Shown here one piece after another: positions 24,393 through 37,660 of a stretch of 64,000 nt of DNA. Both the position numbers and the translations under genes were made by a program. Position 1 is the stretch's first letter; the number at the start of each line of letters is the position of its first letter. The notes under the pieces are model-generated. The model did not search any database, was not told the origin of the DNA, and saw only the letters and a program-made list of their open reading frames with translations. This stretch comes from Rotaria sp. Silwood1 (Eukaryota > Rotifera > Eurotatoria > Philodinida > Philodinidae), in NCBI GenBank assembly GCA_905250075.1, contig CAJNOP010000172.1, positions 186,001 through 250,000 on the forward strand. Direction: 5' to 3'.

Positions 24393-24970
24393 TAAGGGTG
24401 TACCAAAAGTTCTGATCACCATGTTTAAAAGACTCTTTCGATAAGGCGTCCTATTCAAAAATGAGAAACCAAGTATACTATGTTGTAGAGTTTTTCGAGA
24501 TGCATCTAATGGTATATAGTAAATTCTATTTTCATAAGACTCTGAAAGAATTAGAATCAATTTACTGATAGGCGACTACACATTCACACATGCATCCATC
24601 CATATTCACATCCACAAGATGATCGGAGATGCTACGCATATGAGATTGTAGTCCTTTAAAAGTTCTACAAAGTCATATGTGAGAAAAGGCATTTTACAAA
24701 TATTTTTGATTAATAGCAAGGACAACAATATTCATTAATTTATCATTGTTGAGTATAGGTGCTAGTATGGATGCATGTGGATATGTAGTCGTCTATCAGT
24801 AAATTGATTCTAATTCTTTCAGAGTCTTATGAAAATAGAATTTACTATATACGACTCGATGCATCTCGAAAAACTCTACAACATGGTGTATTTGGTTTCT
24901 CATTTTTGAATAGGAAACCTTATCGAAAAAGTCGTTTAAATATGATGATCAGAACTTTTGGTACACCCTA
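24393..24970. mobile_element. MITE with about 205-bp inverted ends, TA-flanked
   Basis: The left end reads AGGGTGTACCAAAAGTTCTG, and the right end is its reverse complement finishing GGTACACCCT. Similarity continues inward about 205 bp per arm. TA sits at 24393-24394 and 24969-24970. No coding capacity is present. The tip resembles that of the mariner-like element at 18814 (GGGTGTCCCAAAAGT), suggesting mobilisation by a related transposase. The inner arms include CA-rich and GT-rich words. Confidence 0.8.
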
Positions 24971-25767
24971 AGTAATACAATTGCCGACAAAATAAGATCG
25001 TCTTGTTCTGATCAAAATCTTAGATCAATCCAATTTTATGATACTGATCTGACTGATTATTTTGAGTTGACTTCCTTTGAATTGATTAGTAATCAACCTA
25101 ATAGAATCAAAATGAATTTTGATATGTGAAGCACATAAAATCTGTATTCTATGGATCATTCTTTATCATCATCTTTGAATAAAGATAAAAATGATGAAAA
25201 AAACAGTTGTGTTGCACAAAAAACTCATCCAAGAAGAATTCGAAGAAAAAGAAACTGAAATTGATGTAAGTTACTTGTTTTCATTTTTGTCATTCTTTTG
25301 AATTTTTTGTGTAGAATCGAAATAATGAACCAATCGTACAACCTGAATACTGTGATTTGATAATTCAGGGATTGCAATACATATCCACGCCCTCAAAATT
25401 GGTTTATGCCTATAGTTGTAAATCAAATATTTACTGTTCCTTATTCAGTTAATCGTGGTACTTCGAATCTAGTTTGTTTAATTACATGCCCATTTTTTTA
25501 TTCTAAATATGTTGAGACAAAAAGTCAAACATTGAGAAAACAGATTTAATCATCATCTCACTGCTATTAAAAATTGATACTGGCACGATACAACATGTTC
25601 AGAACATTTCAATTCAGATCAACATTCAATTGAATATATAAATATAATAATTATATCAGGGTGCGAGTGAGTAGACGAAGAAAAATCACACGCATATCTG
25701 GTTTGTTTTTATTACTATGTGAAACATGTTGAATAAATAAATCTGAATTATCATACAATACAAAACT
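24971..25767. other. Non-coding stretch
   Basis: AT-rich; nothing recognised. Confidence 0.5.
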
Positions 25768-26522
25768 AATGTCACAAAATGTTAATCCTTTTTTTCGCAA
25801 ATAGAAGAATGCTGAAAGAAAATCTTTTTAACCAAAAGATAGAGCTTTTTCTCCTCTTTCGAATCGTACATAAGTTATTTTCATAATACATTTGCCAACG
25901 GAATGATAGAATAAAAAAGAGAGACACTCTCAAAACAAATTCGCATTTTTTTCTATAAAAGAGCGGCACAAAATGTCGGTCATTAGATATGTTTCATAAA
26001 TACACACCAAAAAGAAAATTTTGGTGATTGCTGATAGGAAATTTTCTCCTCTTTCGAACGGTGTATGATTGATATTTGTTATACAATTGTCAATGAAATC
26101 GGATGAAAAAGAAAGAGACACAATCGCGCAATAAATTTGCAACTTTTATATCAATTTGTGAAAAATATCTAGTAGACGGCAGTTAAGTATAAGAAACTAT
26201 CGTTTAGCAAGCTATTTTTAACAAGCTCATAAAAGTCAAAGTAAGTACCACTTTACAAGAGTTTTTTAATGAATACACAAAACTCGAATTAATTCTTATT
26301 TAGCAAAATGTTTTTGACGAATTTATATAAAATTTGAAAAATTATGGCCCAAGTATCTCTCTTTCTTCTTCGTTTCATTTCATCTACGAATATGTGACAA
26401 ATAAATCATACACTGCTCGAAAGAGGAGAAAATGCTCTATATTTTTGCTAAAAAGGTTTTCTATTACTACTCTTCTATTCAAGAGAAAAAAGGATCAACA
26501 TTCTGTGCCATTATTTTTGCAT
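25768..26522. repeat. Three diverged copies of a roughly 175-200-bp unit, two direct and one inverted
   Basis: CACAAAATGTTAATCC at 25768 recurs as CACAAAATGTCGGTCA at about 25968. Each is followed by a TTTTCTCCTCTTTCGAA word and a GTAT/GTACAT(A/G)ATT region, then an AAAGAGAGACAC-like end. The third copy at about 26345-26522 is inverted (CGAAAGAGGAGAAAATGCTC). The short frames here in all three copies translate the same repeat and look non-genic. Confidence 0.65.
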
Positions 26523-28073
26523 TGTATGGTATATGCCAATAATACATGATGATTTTTGGAATTTGTTCTAAACAAAAAATACGAGAAGCACACGAATACA
26601 TTGTAACCTTAATATGTAAGCTTCATTCATGTGCGTACAGTTTCGTGCATTCATGAGGTTTTTAAATACGAAAGCAGTGAAAAAACTATTAATTTGATTC
26701 CTTTGAATGAAAATGATAGTATCTTGCATCTTTAACCAAACATTCTCATAACAAGAGACCAATGAAGTCAGTCTTTCTGATTTCGAAATTTTTAACAATT
26801 TCATTTTAAGATTAAACATCCTCAAGAAAGAAAGACATATTTAATGCCTAAAAATGCGCGCTATTTATAGTTCAGATTCGTTTTCTTTTTCGAAGAGGAT
26901 GCATTTTTGTTATCGATTTTATCTGCCTAAAATATTCTTTGTCTAAACAACCAAGCTTTGAAGACGACGACAGTTGTAGTACTTTGAGTGACATTAATAT
27001 ATTTTTTTTTGTTAGTGTTATTACGCTTCCATCTCACTTGATCATTTGTGCATTATAATTGAATAATTATTCACTGATTTTGTTTCCCTACAGTGTATTG
27101 TCGATCTATGGTGTGGGTGTTTGTGTCGATTGATAAATGTTTTCAACCCATGAGAAAAGCATCAACTAATAAAAACAGAACTTCCATCCAAACATTCTAT
27201 TTAATTTATACATTATAGTCCATCATGGTCGTATAATAGACTCTCAAAATTTGGCATTTATTCGTCCCTAGTAGTTGTAGTTTTATCGCTGATCTTGCTG
27301 AAAATGTTGTTTTTTTTTCAGGCAAAATTATTTGTGTGGTTTTGACTTTGTAATCTTCTGGTGAATAAAGTCATCCTATTTATACGAACTAAAAAAGATT
27401 AATTTCTGTGTCAGTTTCCAAATGTAATCGTTACTAATTTGAAGTATCGAAGTGAACAAAAATCCAATTTCCTTCTCGCAATAGTGGCTTTTGATTCTAT
27501 CAGACATTTTCACATACTGCTGCTATGAGCTTTATATGGGATTCTGATCAATAGAAACATAGTCTTTATATAAAGTTAAGTGATCATATCGCGTTTCAAA
27601 TTTCAATCACATCGGGATCGCACTGAAAGCTTTTTTAATTGTTAAAAGGTAACTAAACTAAAAGCGATATGAGCCTGTAACAGATGGAGTGTGGTGGGGG
27701 TGTGGGTGTAAATACGAATTCATCTTATTTTAAACAACAATCCGACTTACACCGACATTTTTTAGATACTGTATACGAAAAAAAAACTACGTTCTTATGT
27801 TGAAAAAAAATATTTAGTCAATGCACAACAGGATTTAATCAAAGTTATTCCCATGCTAGAAAGATTTTTTTATGTGTGACTCTTGCGAATGTGCATAGCG
27901 TCAATTAACTTCTATGATAATGGAAAACTTGCTTTCTGTATAGAGAACCTAAAGATGTTTTTCAAATCATATTGCAAACGAGTTCTGATGTGACTAAACG
28001 ACATGTTTCTGATAAAGAAATGCATTTTTCGACAGACAATTCTTTTCTATTAGCTACTTTTCAAGACTTTTCT
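26523..28073. other. Non-coding stretch up to the assembly gap
   Basis: AT-rich. It contains a strong GT-rich word (GTGTGGTGGGGGTGTGGGTG) at about 27690-27709. No gene is supported. Confidence 0.5.
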
Positions 28074-28173
28074 NNNNNNNNNNNNNNNNNNNNNNNNNNN
28101 NNNNNNNNNNNNNNNNNNNNNNNNNNNNNNNNNNNNNNNNNNNNNNNNNNNNNNNNNNNNNNNNNNNNNNNNN
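28074..28173. other. Assembly gap of exactly 100 N
   Basis: One hundred consecutive N, the conventional filler for a gap of unknown size. Frames running across it are meaningless. Order and distance between the two sides depend on scaffolding. Confidence 0.99.
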
Positions 28174-31100
28174 CAGTTTACGGTACTTTGTGTAATGAGA
28201 GACATTTCTAATTCAAAAACAACTGGTCTCAAGTCCTGGGAATATTTTGAAATAGTTGATTTGCGTTTGCACTGAATGGATAATCTTTAGAGTGCAGATT
28301 GTGATCAGAAAACCCGTCCGATGTCAAATACGTAACGTCGGATCGAATGTTGGTATCCACAGTTCGTCTAATTTTTCTGTCGCTTTTCTGTTTCTCCGAT
28401 TAGTCTTGACGGAATGGACACACAACATGGGCTAGACATGGCTGATGCAAAGATGTTTTGCACTAACTCAAACGTAGTTGAAGTACGTTTCTCGAAAAGA
28501 TGACTGATCGTAATGAATATGCAAGATATCTCAGACTAGACCTGACAGATGGTATGAGAACTTTAGACTAATCTTGAACGACATAATAAATAATTTTTTT
28601 GCTTACCTGGGACTCCACACCCCGCACCCACACCCGCCTTGAAAGAAATTTTTGTTTTCTTTCCAAGTCGAATCTAATATGTTAATGTATGACAAAAGCT
28701 ACTTAGTGAGACATTTGAGAAAGGTACAAACTAGGCGCAGCTTACGCTCCATGATATGCATATTGTGGTCAAAACAAATCTCGAATTACTTTTAGCTTTT
28801 TTATTTCATCTTGAAAGGATTCTTTATCATCTTTTAAAGCCTAATTTAACGAATTATTTCAGAGCTGAAGCTAATTAATGAGAGCCTTGAGAAAGGTCTG
28901 CTTGCTTTGAGCTTATTGATTTCATCTTCGAAGAAATATTGTCGCCCTTCGAAATAAGCTAGCTGATTTAACCCTTAAGAAAGATAGAAAATAGTTCTAG
29001 CTTTTTTCTCGTGATGCATACGCTATCACGCTTCAGTAATTTAGGCATGATGATAATTATTCGATGATTGGTGAAATTAGTTCCTTAATGTTGTAGGTCA
29101 TAAGTCAAACATAACAAGCGTTTAGTAAATCGATCGAATAATCTTAATATATAAACTTTAGTTAGGCAATAGAAAGATGGACTCAATTAAATGTTCAATT
29201 AGTGAAAAAACTAATTAGTACATCGGTTAAGTAATTATAACGATGTGACATACGAAGTGTCCGTAGAGCAGCAAGTGTTTCGCTCTAATACTGAACAGTA
29301 CTGCGTTCAGTATTGTACTTGGTATTGATGCTATGCCCATGTCGAAGAAAAAATGAACTGAAATGATTCAGTAGTGCTGAAAAATTCTCTTTATATGTGC
29401 GTTAAAAAACCCGTACACCGACTACGAGGCTGATTGTTATTCTAAATCTGCTCAAACCTCGATTAAAATATGTTATTCTTCAAAGAATAACAGTCCAACT
29501 GAGTTTACTAATATACACCATCGATATAATCATCTAGTATGAAGCAATTTGTAAACATCGTGCGCTGCTAACAACTGGGATTCTTATGAGTTGATCCAGA
29601 CACTCTCAGGTATTGTTGATTCATTAAAAGTATTATATGTAACAGTAATCCACGCTTCATACAGTTACATATAAATACAATTAACGATTGCTGTTGTATT
29701 AAAAATTTAACGAGTAAACAAAAACATGCACAAGCACAGCATTTTTCCATTAAGACAGAGAAAGCAACGAGCAATAAGTGAAGCGCGCGCTCGACAATCC
29801 ATTTGTCACTTATAAAATCAACACAAGATTTGACTTTACAAGCAAAATAGAATTCATTTTTTTTCTGCATTAGCTCACTAGACACACTGTTGGATTATGC
29901 CCACTAGTACGCAAGCTGCTACTCCGTTTTTACCTCGTTGCTATGTTCTTCTCCAGGAAAGCATGGTATGTTAATTGAAAATGATAAAACGAGATACCTA
30001 ACAGGATGCTTGTTGTTCTTTCTAGTAATACTTTTAAAATCACAATGAAGATCTTTAGTAATTTATAAGAAAAAATCGTCAATCTGCTTAGTCGGAATTT
30101 GATTGACGATATTCCAAAATATTCACTATACCGTTCTCGAGCCACACAACTTGTATCCTTAGTGATCGATCCCTTTAAATCATTAAAATCTCGTGATGTA
30201 ATAGACATGGAGTTCTCTCTGGTGACCTAATCTAAAATGAAGTCAATAACAAAAGGAGTTTATAGGATTCTAGGAGACTAATGCAAATGATTTCTGACGT
30301 TTGTTATAAGATATATGTAGACGTCTTCAAATGTAAGAAAAAGCAATGCTTCGGTTTTACAAGTCGTGTATAAATGTTTGTTTCTCTATTTCACAATCTT
30401 TGAAGTACGTATTTAAGTCTTGAAAGTCTTTTAAATAGTTAATAATTTGTACTCAATTTTATCCCAGCGATCTGATCTAAGATTCAAACTGAATGGTATT
30501 ATGAACACTAACACGCCATCCCCTCAACTTGTGACGAATTTCCATAGAACAGCCGAAGTTCGATATTGAATGCAGTCATGTCGTTTCGATAAGTCACGTG
30601 CAAAAGGATGATTATCAATTGAATAATCAGAGAAACTATGGCATGTTGAAAAGTTTTTCAAGAAGTGTAGGTAGCACCACAAAAATACAAAACTCCTATG
30701 ACGATAACTGAAGCGAAACAATGAAAAATAATTGAGGATCGTGCTTTTCAAAGTAGAATTGGCACTATGAAGTGACTCTAAAGTAGCTTTATGGAGAAAG
30801 AATGTAAATGTTTCCACTACCCTTCTATCAAATCAGCTAAATTTTTCACCACTAATATAACAATGTTTAGAGCTCATATTCATAAAGCAAATCATTGGTA
30901 AGAAGTATCAATCTGTGATTCCAACGGAAACCATAACTTTGCACGATTTTTGAATAATAAAAATTGATGCTGCAAAAGATTTTCTTGTGGACGACTTTCT
31001 TATGAATATGAACTTTGAACAGTCTGATATTGTAGGCAAGAAAATTAGTAGCTTTGGCCGAAGCATGGCAAAGGTATTCATGTTTTCCGTCGGTAAACCT

Positions 31101-31847
31101 ACTATTGGGCCACTTCATTTAGTGCAGTCTGACGAACTGATTATTTTCATTCGATAACTAGATGATCGCTCGTCACCTAGCCATTAACATTAAGAAAGAT
31201 GACGAAATTTTGGTCGAATATATGCTTTTCAATACAAGAGAGAATCGTTTATGCTGGCTCAGTGGAAAAAAGCAATTATTTTTCGATGAGTTTTTCTAAA
31301 GGATTTCATTGTAATTTTTAAAAGAATAGACCATATGTCAGTAGAAAGAATTGAATGTGTCACAAATGCCGAGATGGCAAACAATCACTTGAGTCACCAA
31401 AACACTGTCTAAAAATGACACTAGGTTTGATTGATTGGTTCATAGTATTTTCATATTCTTAACACCTATACTCTATACCAATGGTTGTTTCATCAGTAGT
31501 TACCTGCAAACTACTTTAGTAGGGACGAGTAGTAAAGAGTTAACTGTGAGTTATGAAAAGTTACCATGGTAAAAACATTACAAAACACGATGTATGCTAG
31601 TGTTAAAGTGTTTAGTGGAAAAATTAGATCTCCTACGTCAGTCTATATCTCAGACCCAATAGACCCTTACTATACATCTTCACTTTGAGTCTCAATGATA
31701 CAAAGTAAGAATTTTTGACGAGGATACTAGTAAATAGTGTGAGTTGCTATGCTGCATTCTAGTCCATTTACTCACTGACTGCCCTCACATCTTCTATTGA
31801 CGTAACTACAATTCTTATCTCCAGTGACTGATTAATTTTTTATTTAG
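28174..31847. other. Long stretch without a recognised gene
   Basis: A C-rich word (CACACCCCGCACCCACACCC) lies at 28617-28636. The minus frames at 29568-29885, 29930-30208, 30524-30817 and 30867-31118 are 83-105 codons long, are not linked by obvious splice sites, and contain no domain I recognise. The end of this stretch probably holds the unlocated 5' exon of the NHL gene. Confidence 0.45.
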
Positions 31848-34800
31848 AGTTACGCGCCTTCTGATACATCAGTGAGAGACGTAACAGTTGATTTGAACCA
31901 AGTGAAGGATGTCTCTTTCCACGCAGACAATGGACTCAATGATCAGTTGGTTTCATTCATGATATATAAAGATTTGTTGTCATATTTGATAAATTTATGT
32001 TTTGGTTTTGTCTAGAATCAGCCAAAATTCAACGTTGCGAAGATTAGTGATCGGCTTTCTTTTAATCCTACTAATTGCTGGAGCAGTTGTAGCGATTGCG
32101 ATTTCAATTGTTCTCACAGTTTCTACGAAAACCATAAGTAAGTGCAAAATATTGGTTGAATAGCGCTGATTACAATAGTAGCCCGTTTGTCATCATGAAA
32201 TCTGCCCTAAGAAGAGATTACAATGAAAGAACGTTGAGCTCAAGCTTTGATTATACTTATGGCAAAAAAACTTCGAACGTAGCATTTTGAGGTATGAACG
32301 TTTAGCTTTGGCTGCATGAGTTTGGGTGAAGAGGATGTCCACACCCTAACACCAATAAGTTGTGTTGTGCATCATCTCATGCAACGAGTGTGCTATTGAA
32401 CGAGCCATGAAAGACATTGAGATGCGAGGAAGTTTAACGAAGATTATCTGACTGTTTGCTGATACTAAGATTCTAGTAAGATTCTATTGAAGGATATATC
32501 AAAAACTAGATCATTAAATAACACCAGCTCAATACCAATGCAACTTGATGTGTTGTTAGGCAGGAAATATTGCTCGTTCTTTCAGTAGAATTAATATCAA
32601 TTTGAATTCAATATTTATTTTTCCTAGCAGTCCTTAGTCTTGAATGTATGATAAAACTAGTTGCTGCTAGAGGCTTTGTGCGTACAATTCGCATGATGGT
32701 ACATAATAGTTAAGAGTCTTTATTGACTTCTGTCTCAAAAGATATAATTATCATCAGAGTTTCTTACATATACATTTAAATAAAAACACTTATAAAACCA
32801 ATTTTGAATGAAAATTACTGAGTTTCGATGAATATGTTACTTCTATCATAATAAAAATACTGCCCAATATTTCATTGATTGAGTTTATTAGCTTTTTATA
32901 TAGATTTCCTACTCAGATTATTATATAATCATATACATGGTATATAACCATTTCATTTAAACATCCTTTTTGCAGCAGCAACAACGACGACCACGAAAAT
33001 GACAACTACAGCCACAACCGCCACAACGACAACTGCCACTACAGCAACGACTACTACAAGCACTACGACAATGAGCACAATTACTTGTAGCATCTTCCAT
33101 CTATTTACCCGATAATCACTGTTTGTCTTTGTTTGTATTTAGTCATTCCATCTGGCATTTATGCATTGACGATTCCAACATGTGCTACTTGGAACCAAAC
33201 AGGAATTACAGTAGCAGGAAACCAGAATGGAACATATGGCTCCGATTTATCATCCATTTATAGTCCTGTTAGCATCTTTGTTGATAACAACTACGTGCTC
33301 TATGTTACTGATCGAGATAACAATCGAATTATGAAATACTATGCTAATGCAACGATTGGAATTGTCGTTGCTGGGAATCTTACTGCAGGCAATTCTTCAA
33401 CTCAGTTGAATTCACCAAAAGGCATTGCGGTCGATCAGTACGGCTCTGTAATTGTTTCAGACAGTTCAAACTATCGAATTCAACAATTTGTTTCTGGTTC
33501 TATGATTGGGATTACATTGGCGAGTAATAGTTGAGTAAATCTTCTTGGTCAAGTTCGAGATTTGCATATCGATGTTAATAACAACATATACATTACTGAT
33601 TCAGATCATAGTCAAGTAGTGAAGTATTATCCATACAATAGCATTGGCGTAGTTCTTGCACCGACTAACGGAACAGGTTCAGGAGCCAACCAGTTATCAG
33701 CTCCATATGGCAATTTTATGGATGGTAATGGAGCATTGTACATAGCCGATGCTGGAAATCATCGTGTGCAGATGTGGCCTGCTGGTGCAACAACTGGAAT
33801 TACCGTAGCCGGTATTACTGGTTCACCTGGTTCCAATTCATCGCAATTGAGAAATCCATATTCTATTATTGTCGACAATAATGGGTATGTTAGAAAGATA
33901 GATCACTTACTGTTTTGCTTCATAAACTCTTAATACAAAGCCTGCACTAGCACCGGCAATGTTCATCATGTACCAGTTCACTTATTTCTAGACTGAATAA
34001 TTAAAGATCTTTTTGATTTTACGACTACTAGTCTATTTAAAATTCGAAAATATGAAGAAAAAATTACACTAATCGAAACGCAAGAAGTTAGGATAAAATG
34101 TAAATCCATTCACAGTCTAGAAATCAGAAGTTAAAAAACTTCAAAAACCGACAAAAATAAGATTTCTAACAGTCGGACAAATGAAAATAACCATTCAGAA
34201 TCAGCTAAACAATCGTTTTAAAAGTAATATTTCAGACAGACAAAATAGATTGATTGCCATTCTACAGACTCTATACTTCTTAGTATAGGGAATATATTCA
34301 ATAAGATAATATAATGAAATCGAGTCGCATTCTTCCTTAGATCAAAGGCTCAACTGATTAAAGTTGAGAGATAGATTGTTAAACACAATCAATAAATGAA
34401 TATTGCCATTACAACTGCTAGTTGTAGAAATAAATTCTTGAAAAGTGCTATGTACTTAATAGGTATATATATGTGGCAGATGGTGGGAACTCGCGTATTA
34501 TGAAATGGACTACAAACTATACTGCAGGTGGTATTTGTGTCGTTGGTTGCACAGGGGTGTCAGGAGTAGCTGTAAATCAGTTACATACTCCACGAGATCT
34601 AAAATTTGATGCATCGGGAAATTTATACATTAGTGATCAAGCCAATCACAGAATACAAAAATTTATGATCCAATTACCAACAACGAACTGTACTATGAGT
34701 AAGTACATTTGAATACAAAAAGCTTGTCAGTGTAGTCTCAGGCGAGGCTAAATGTAAAACTCAAAAACGAATTTTGAACTTGTAAAGCACAACAGAGCAT

Positions 34801-35844
34801 ACTCTAGACTTTCCAATTTCATTTGAATTATATGAATACTAAGTTCAATTAATTCTTTATAGTCTGATAGCCGGAAAAACTTCAGCAGTTGAAAACTGAC
34901 AAATCGCAATAACGTCCAGAACGTTGAAACCTGTTATTAGGCAATGTGATTGTTGAGGAATTTGTAATTATATGGCGAGAAAATTAAACCACTGTTTCCT
35001 TCTGCTCTCCAGCCTACCTCAAAAACACTGAGTGACAGACAGAAAATAATTGACTTCAGGATCTCAGAATTTGATTTTGCCTATCATTTTAAATTCCATT
35101 TGGAATCTCAAGTGATCGTTGATTACATAATATACTCGACTACAGAAGGAGGCATCTTAAGATATTTCTTTCTAAAGTCGAAGATACTAGTCAACTAACT
35201 ATCACTTGAAATTTAAAATGAAATTTAAAATGACAGAAAAATAAATTAATCATTACGCTTTGGTTCCAGTGGTACATGAGTACATCAAACATATTTATAA
35301 TTTTCACGACAAGTCCCCACTCAATTGTACTAAAACTTTCAAGGTGATTTGAGTAGTTGAACATCTATCTATGATATATTATATATATATATGAACCGCA
35401 CCAACAAGAGTAGCAAGAAATACTTGAAAACATATAGTATTTAGTTTATTATGGCCAGGGAGTTGTATCTGTAGCTTAAACTGAAGACTAAACCATATTA
35501 ATGCATGGAGGTTTCATCGAAAATATGACAGGTTTTTCAAAACCTTTGTTTGAGAGGACAAATACAGTATTTTTCCATTACTCGTGAAGGGCTGTTTTTG
35601 TATAGCCAAGTCAGTTCTGATACTTTTTGTATCAATATGATATATATACACTACTCTATCAGTACTAATAGATTGAAATTATTTTGTCCGAATTTCACAC
35701 AGATACTTCATTGTTTTGAGTAGTGACTTCTTGGGCACCCTCTAGAGCTTTTAAAGAACTTCGTATGCGGTTATATCATATTTATTCTTTGTGTTTATTA
35801 TTAAACATGACAGTACATATTTTCACTTTATTTTAGGTGGCTAA
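31848..35844 (+). CDS. Membrane-anchored Thr-rich NHL-repeat protein (six exons, interrupted by TGA)
   Basis: In-phase exons are 31848-31945, 32016-32137, 32976-33086, 33143-33884, 34463-34698 and 35837-35844, all with GT...AG borders; the first coding exon upstream was not found. Exon 1 is a polar cytosolic segment. Exon 2 gives one transmembrane helix (LVIGFLLILLIAGAVVAIAI). Exon 3 is a nearly pure Thr/Ala mucin-like linker. Exons 4 and 5 carry six NHL repeats (LYVTDRDNNRIMKYY, VIVSDSSNYRIQQF, IYITDSDHSQVVKYY, LYIADAGNHRVQMW, IYVADGGNSRIMKW, LYISDQANHRIQKF). Six repeats suit a six-bladed extracellular propeller. The last exon adds only Ser-Gly-stop. An in-frame TGA at 33532-33534, between repeats 2 and 3, interrupts exon 4. 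The flanking frame is otherwise perfect, so it is either a recent nonsense mutation or a sequence error. The ligand is unknown. Confidence 0.75.
33532..33534 (+). other. In-frame TGA inside the NHL gene
   Basis: Codon TGA lies between AGT and GTA in the otherwise open frame of exon 4. A single change from GGA (Gly, common at this loop) would create it. No splice pair nearby removes it cleanly. Confidence 0.7.
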
Positions 35845-36474
35845 TAATATCAAGAAGAAGAATACCAACCAACTTTCTACTTAATCAACATGAAGCAAGA
35901 ATTAGATTTCAATGAAGAACACTAAATTCTATACGTACAGCACATATAATATCAAAGCGTAGAGACAATCATATCTCTGTTGCCTTTCAAGTTATTTTAA
36001 TAAAATTTTTCCTAAGAATAATTAAATTAGAGTAACAATATCTCTACAAGATGCTATCAGAAGGCAGAAAAACACTAATCTTGCGAAATGACATAAGAGT
36101 AAATTTCGAAGCTACAACCGATCCAATAAACTCCAAAAAGGACAATATCGATATAATTATCAAAATACTTTTCGACTTTATCTAAGGAGGCGCTCAGGAG
36201 TCTGCTTTCATCAGCCACATACGAATGTAATGAAGATTTCCATCTATTAAGTAATTGATGCGCACATGGTCAACATACAACATCTAGTTAATGAATGGAT
36301 GGCATGACAAACAACGAAAAATGTTAAGGAATAAAATCTGTCGAGTCTTATTTAATACTCTCGACTTCGTTATTCAAGGTCGATACGCAGAGTGCAGTGC
36401 ATAACATAGTTTTCTTTACTCCTTCTCGTTTCCTTCTTTTCCATTTCGTGTGTGGGTACGGGTGGTTGCAAATG

Positions 36475-36516
36475 GGGTTTGAGTGTGAATTGAAGTGAAG
36501 AGTCACACTCACACCC
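36475..36516. repeat. GT-rich hairpin
   Basis: GGGTTTGAGTGTGA is followed 14 bp later by TCACACTCACACCC, an inverted match with a single mismatch. This is the cleanest member of the dispersed GT-rich pairs. A further GTGTGTGGGTACGGGTGG word lies just upstream at about 36449. Confidence 0.7.
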
Positions 36517-37285
36517 AATTTTCATCTTTCTTACTGCTTTTCATAAAAAAATGAATAGTTGTTACTTTTGAATTAAATTAAATTAGGTAACAATCTTATG
36601 TTTTCTCCTCCTTTTTCAAGCATGAAATGACGAGGTATTGAAAGCCAATCGCTGCTAGCTGACTTGATCCCGATCTATTCGTTTCTAAGCAGTTCAATCT
36701 TGACGTATCTTTGAATACCAAATCATCGAGATGTTATGTAGAAAACAAAGACGCTTTAGAACGTATGAATGCAATATAAGCAACCATGTCACTTATATAT
36801 TGTTGAATGAGTAAAACAAAATGCTAAGTGACTGATGAAATTTTATAAAGATTAATCTTGTTTTTTATCAAGATTTAACATTAAAATATAAATTTTTATC
36901 ATAATAAGATCTTTTTACTATATTGTGCTTGATCTAATAAAATAATTATTTGATAAACTGAAGTATTATGTACGGGAGTAGACTATAATCTGAGATAAGG
37001 TAATGGAATAAAAAAAGATTGATGAGCCCGTCACCTCATACCAAATCACAACAAAAGTGAAAAAAGAGACTAACATAAGTATACAAACTCTAGATTGATG
37101 TGTTGCTCGAAATAATATATTAAATGGAATAAACTCTGCTTAATAATCTAATATTTTTGAAATCTATGGCATTCGATTCACAAATATAGTTACTTTGAAG
37201 ATTAAGTCGTTAAAGAATAATTTCGAAAAGTTCATCAACAAGAGGAAAAAATCCTATTTATTGAGATGATCATTTAAGTTCAATA

Positions 37286-37332
37286 GGGTGTGGGTGTGGG
37301 TGTAGATGCGGGTTTTACCTTCATCCACACAC
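37286..37332. repeat. Telomere-like TGTGGG run with inverted partner
   Basis: GGGTGTGGGTGTGGGTGTAG contains two perfect TGTGGG units. A CATCCACACAC word follows about 15 bp later on the same strand and can pair with part of it. Confidence 0.6.
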
Positions 37333-37660
37333 TTTTTGGGTTGCTTGCCGTCATATTATAGCCAACATTTTGCTACTATAATTTAGCAGAGATTGATCTT
37401 TTACTATTGCCAAGAGAAAAAACATAAATTCACATCCACGCCCTTACAAAGAATATGAGAATTTGATTAGTTTGGAGTATCTATACATCATCTACTCGAA
37501 CAGGATTGACAATTCTAACAAAGATTATAAGGTGTTTTAAATAGGCTTTTACGTCAATGTGAACTTTAATATTGATAATGTTTGAGAAAATTTTTCTACT
37601 GGAAAATGATTGTTATTGTATTAACGTAAGAATACAGGCATAAATCCAACGAAATAACTG

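Larger units (their letters stand above)
35845..37660. other. Non-coding stretch with GT-rich hairpins
   Basis: No gene recognised. It contains the clear hairpin at 36475-36516 and the GT-rich run at 37286. Confidence 0.5.

Noticed and set aside
27972..28232. Frames running through the N gap
   Set aside because: They exist only because N was translated as X.
29568..31118. Four minus-strand frames of 83-105 codons as one spliced gene
   Set aside because: No donor/acceptor pairs joining them in phase were found and no domain is visible.
33532..33534. Selenocysteine reading of the TGA
   Set aside because: NHL proteins are not selenoproteins, and I see no reason to expect a SECIS element; mutation or error is simpler.
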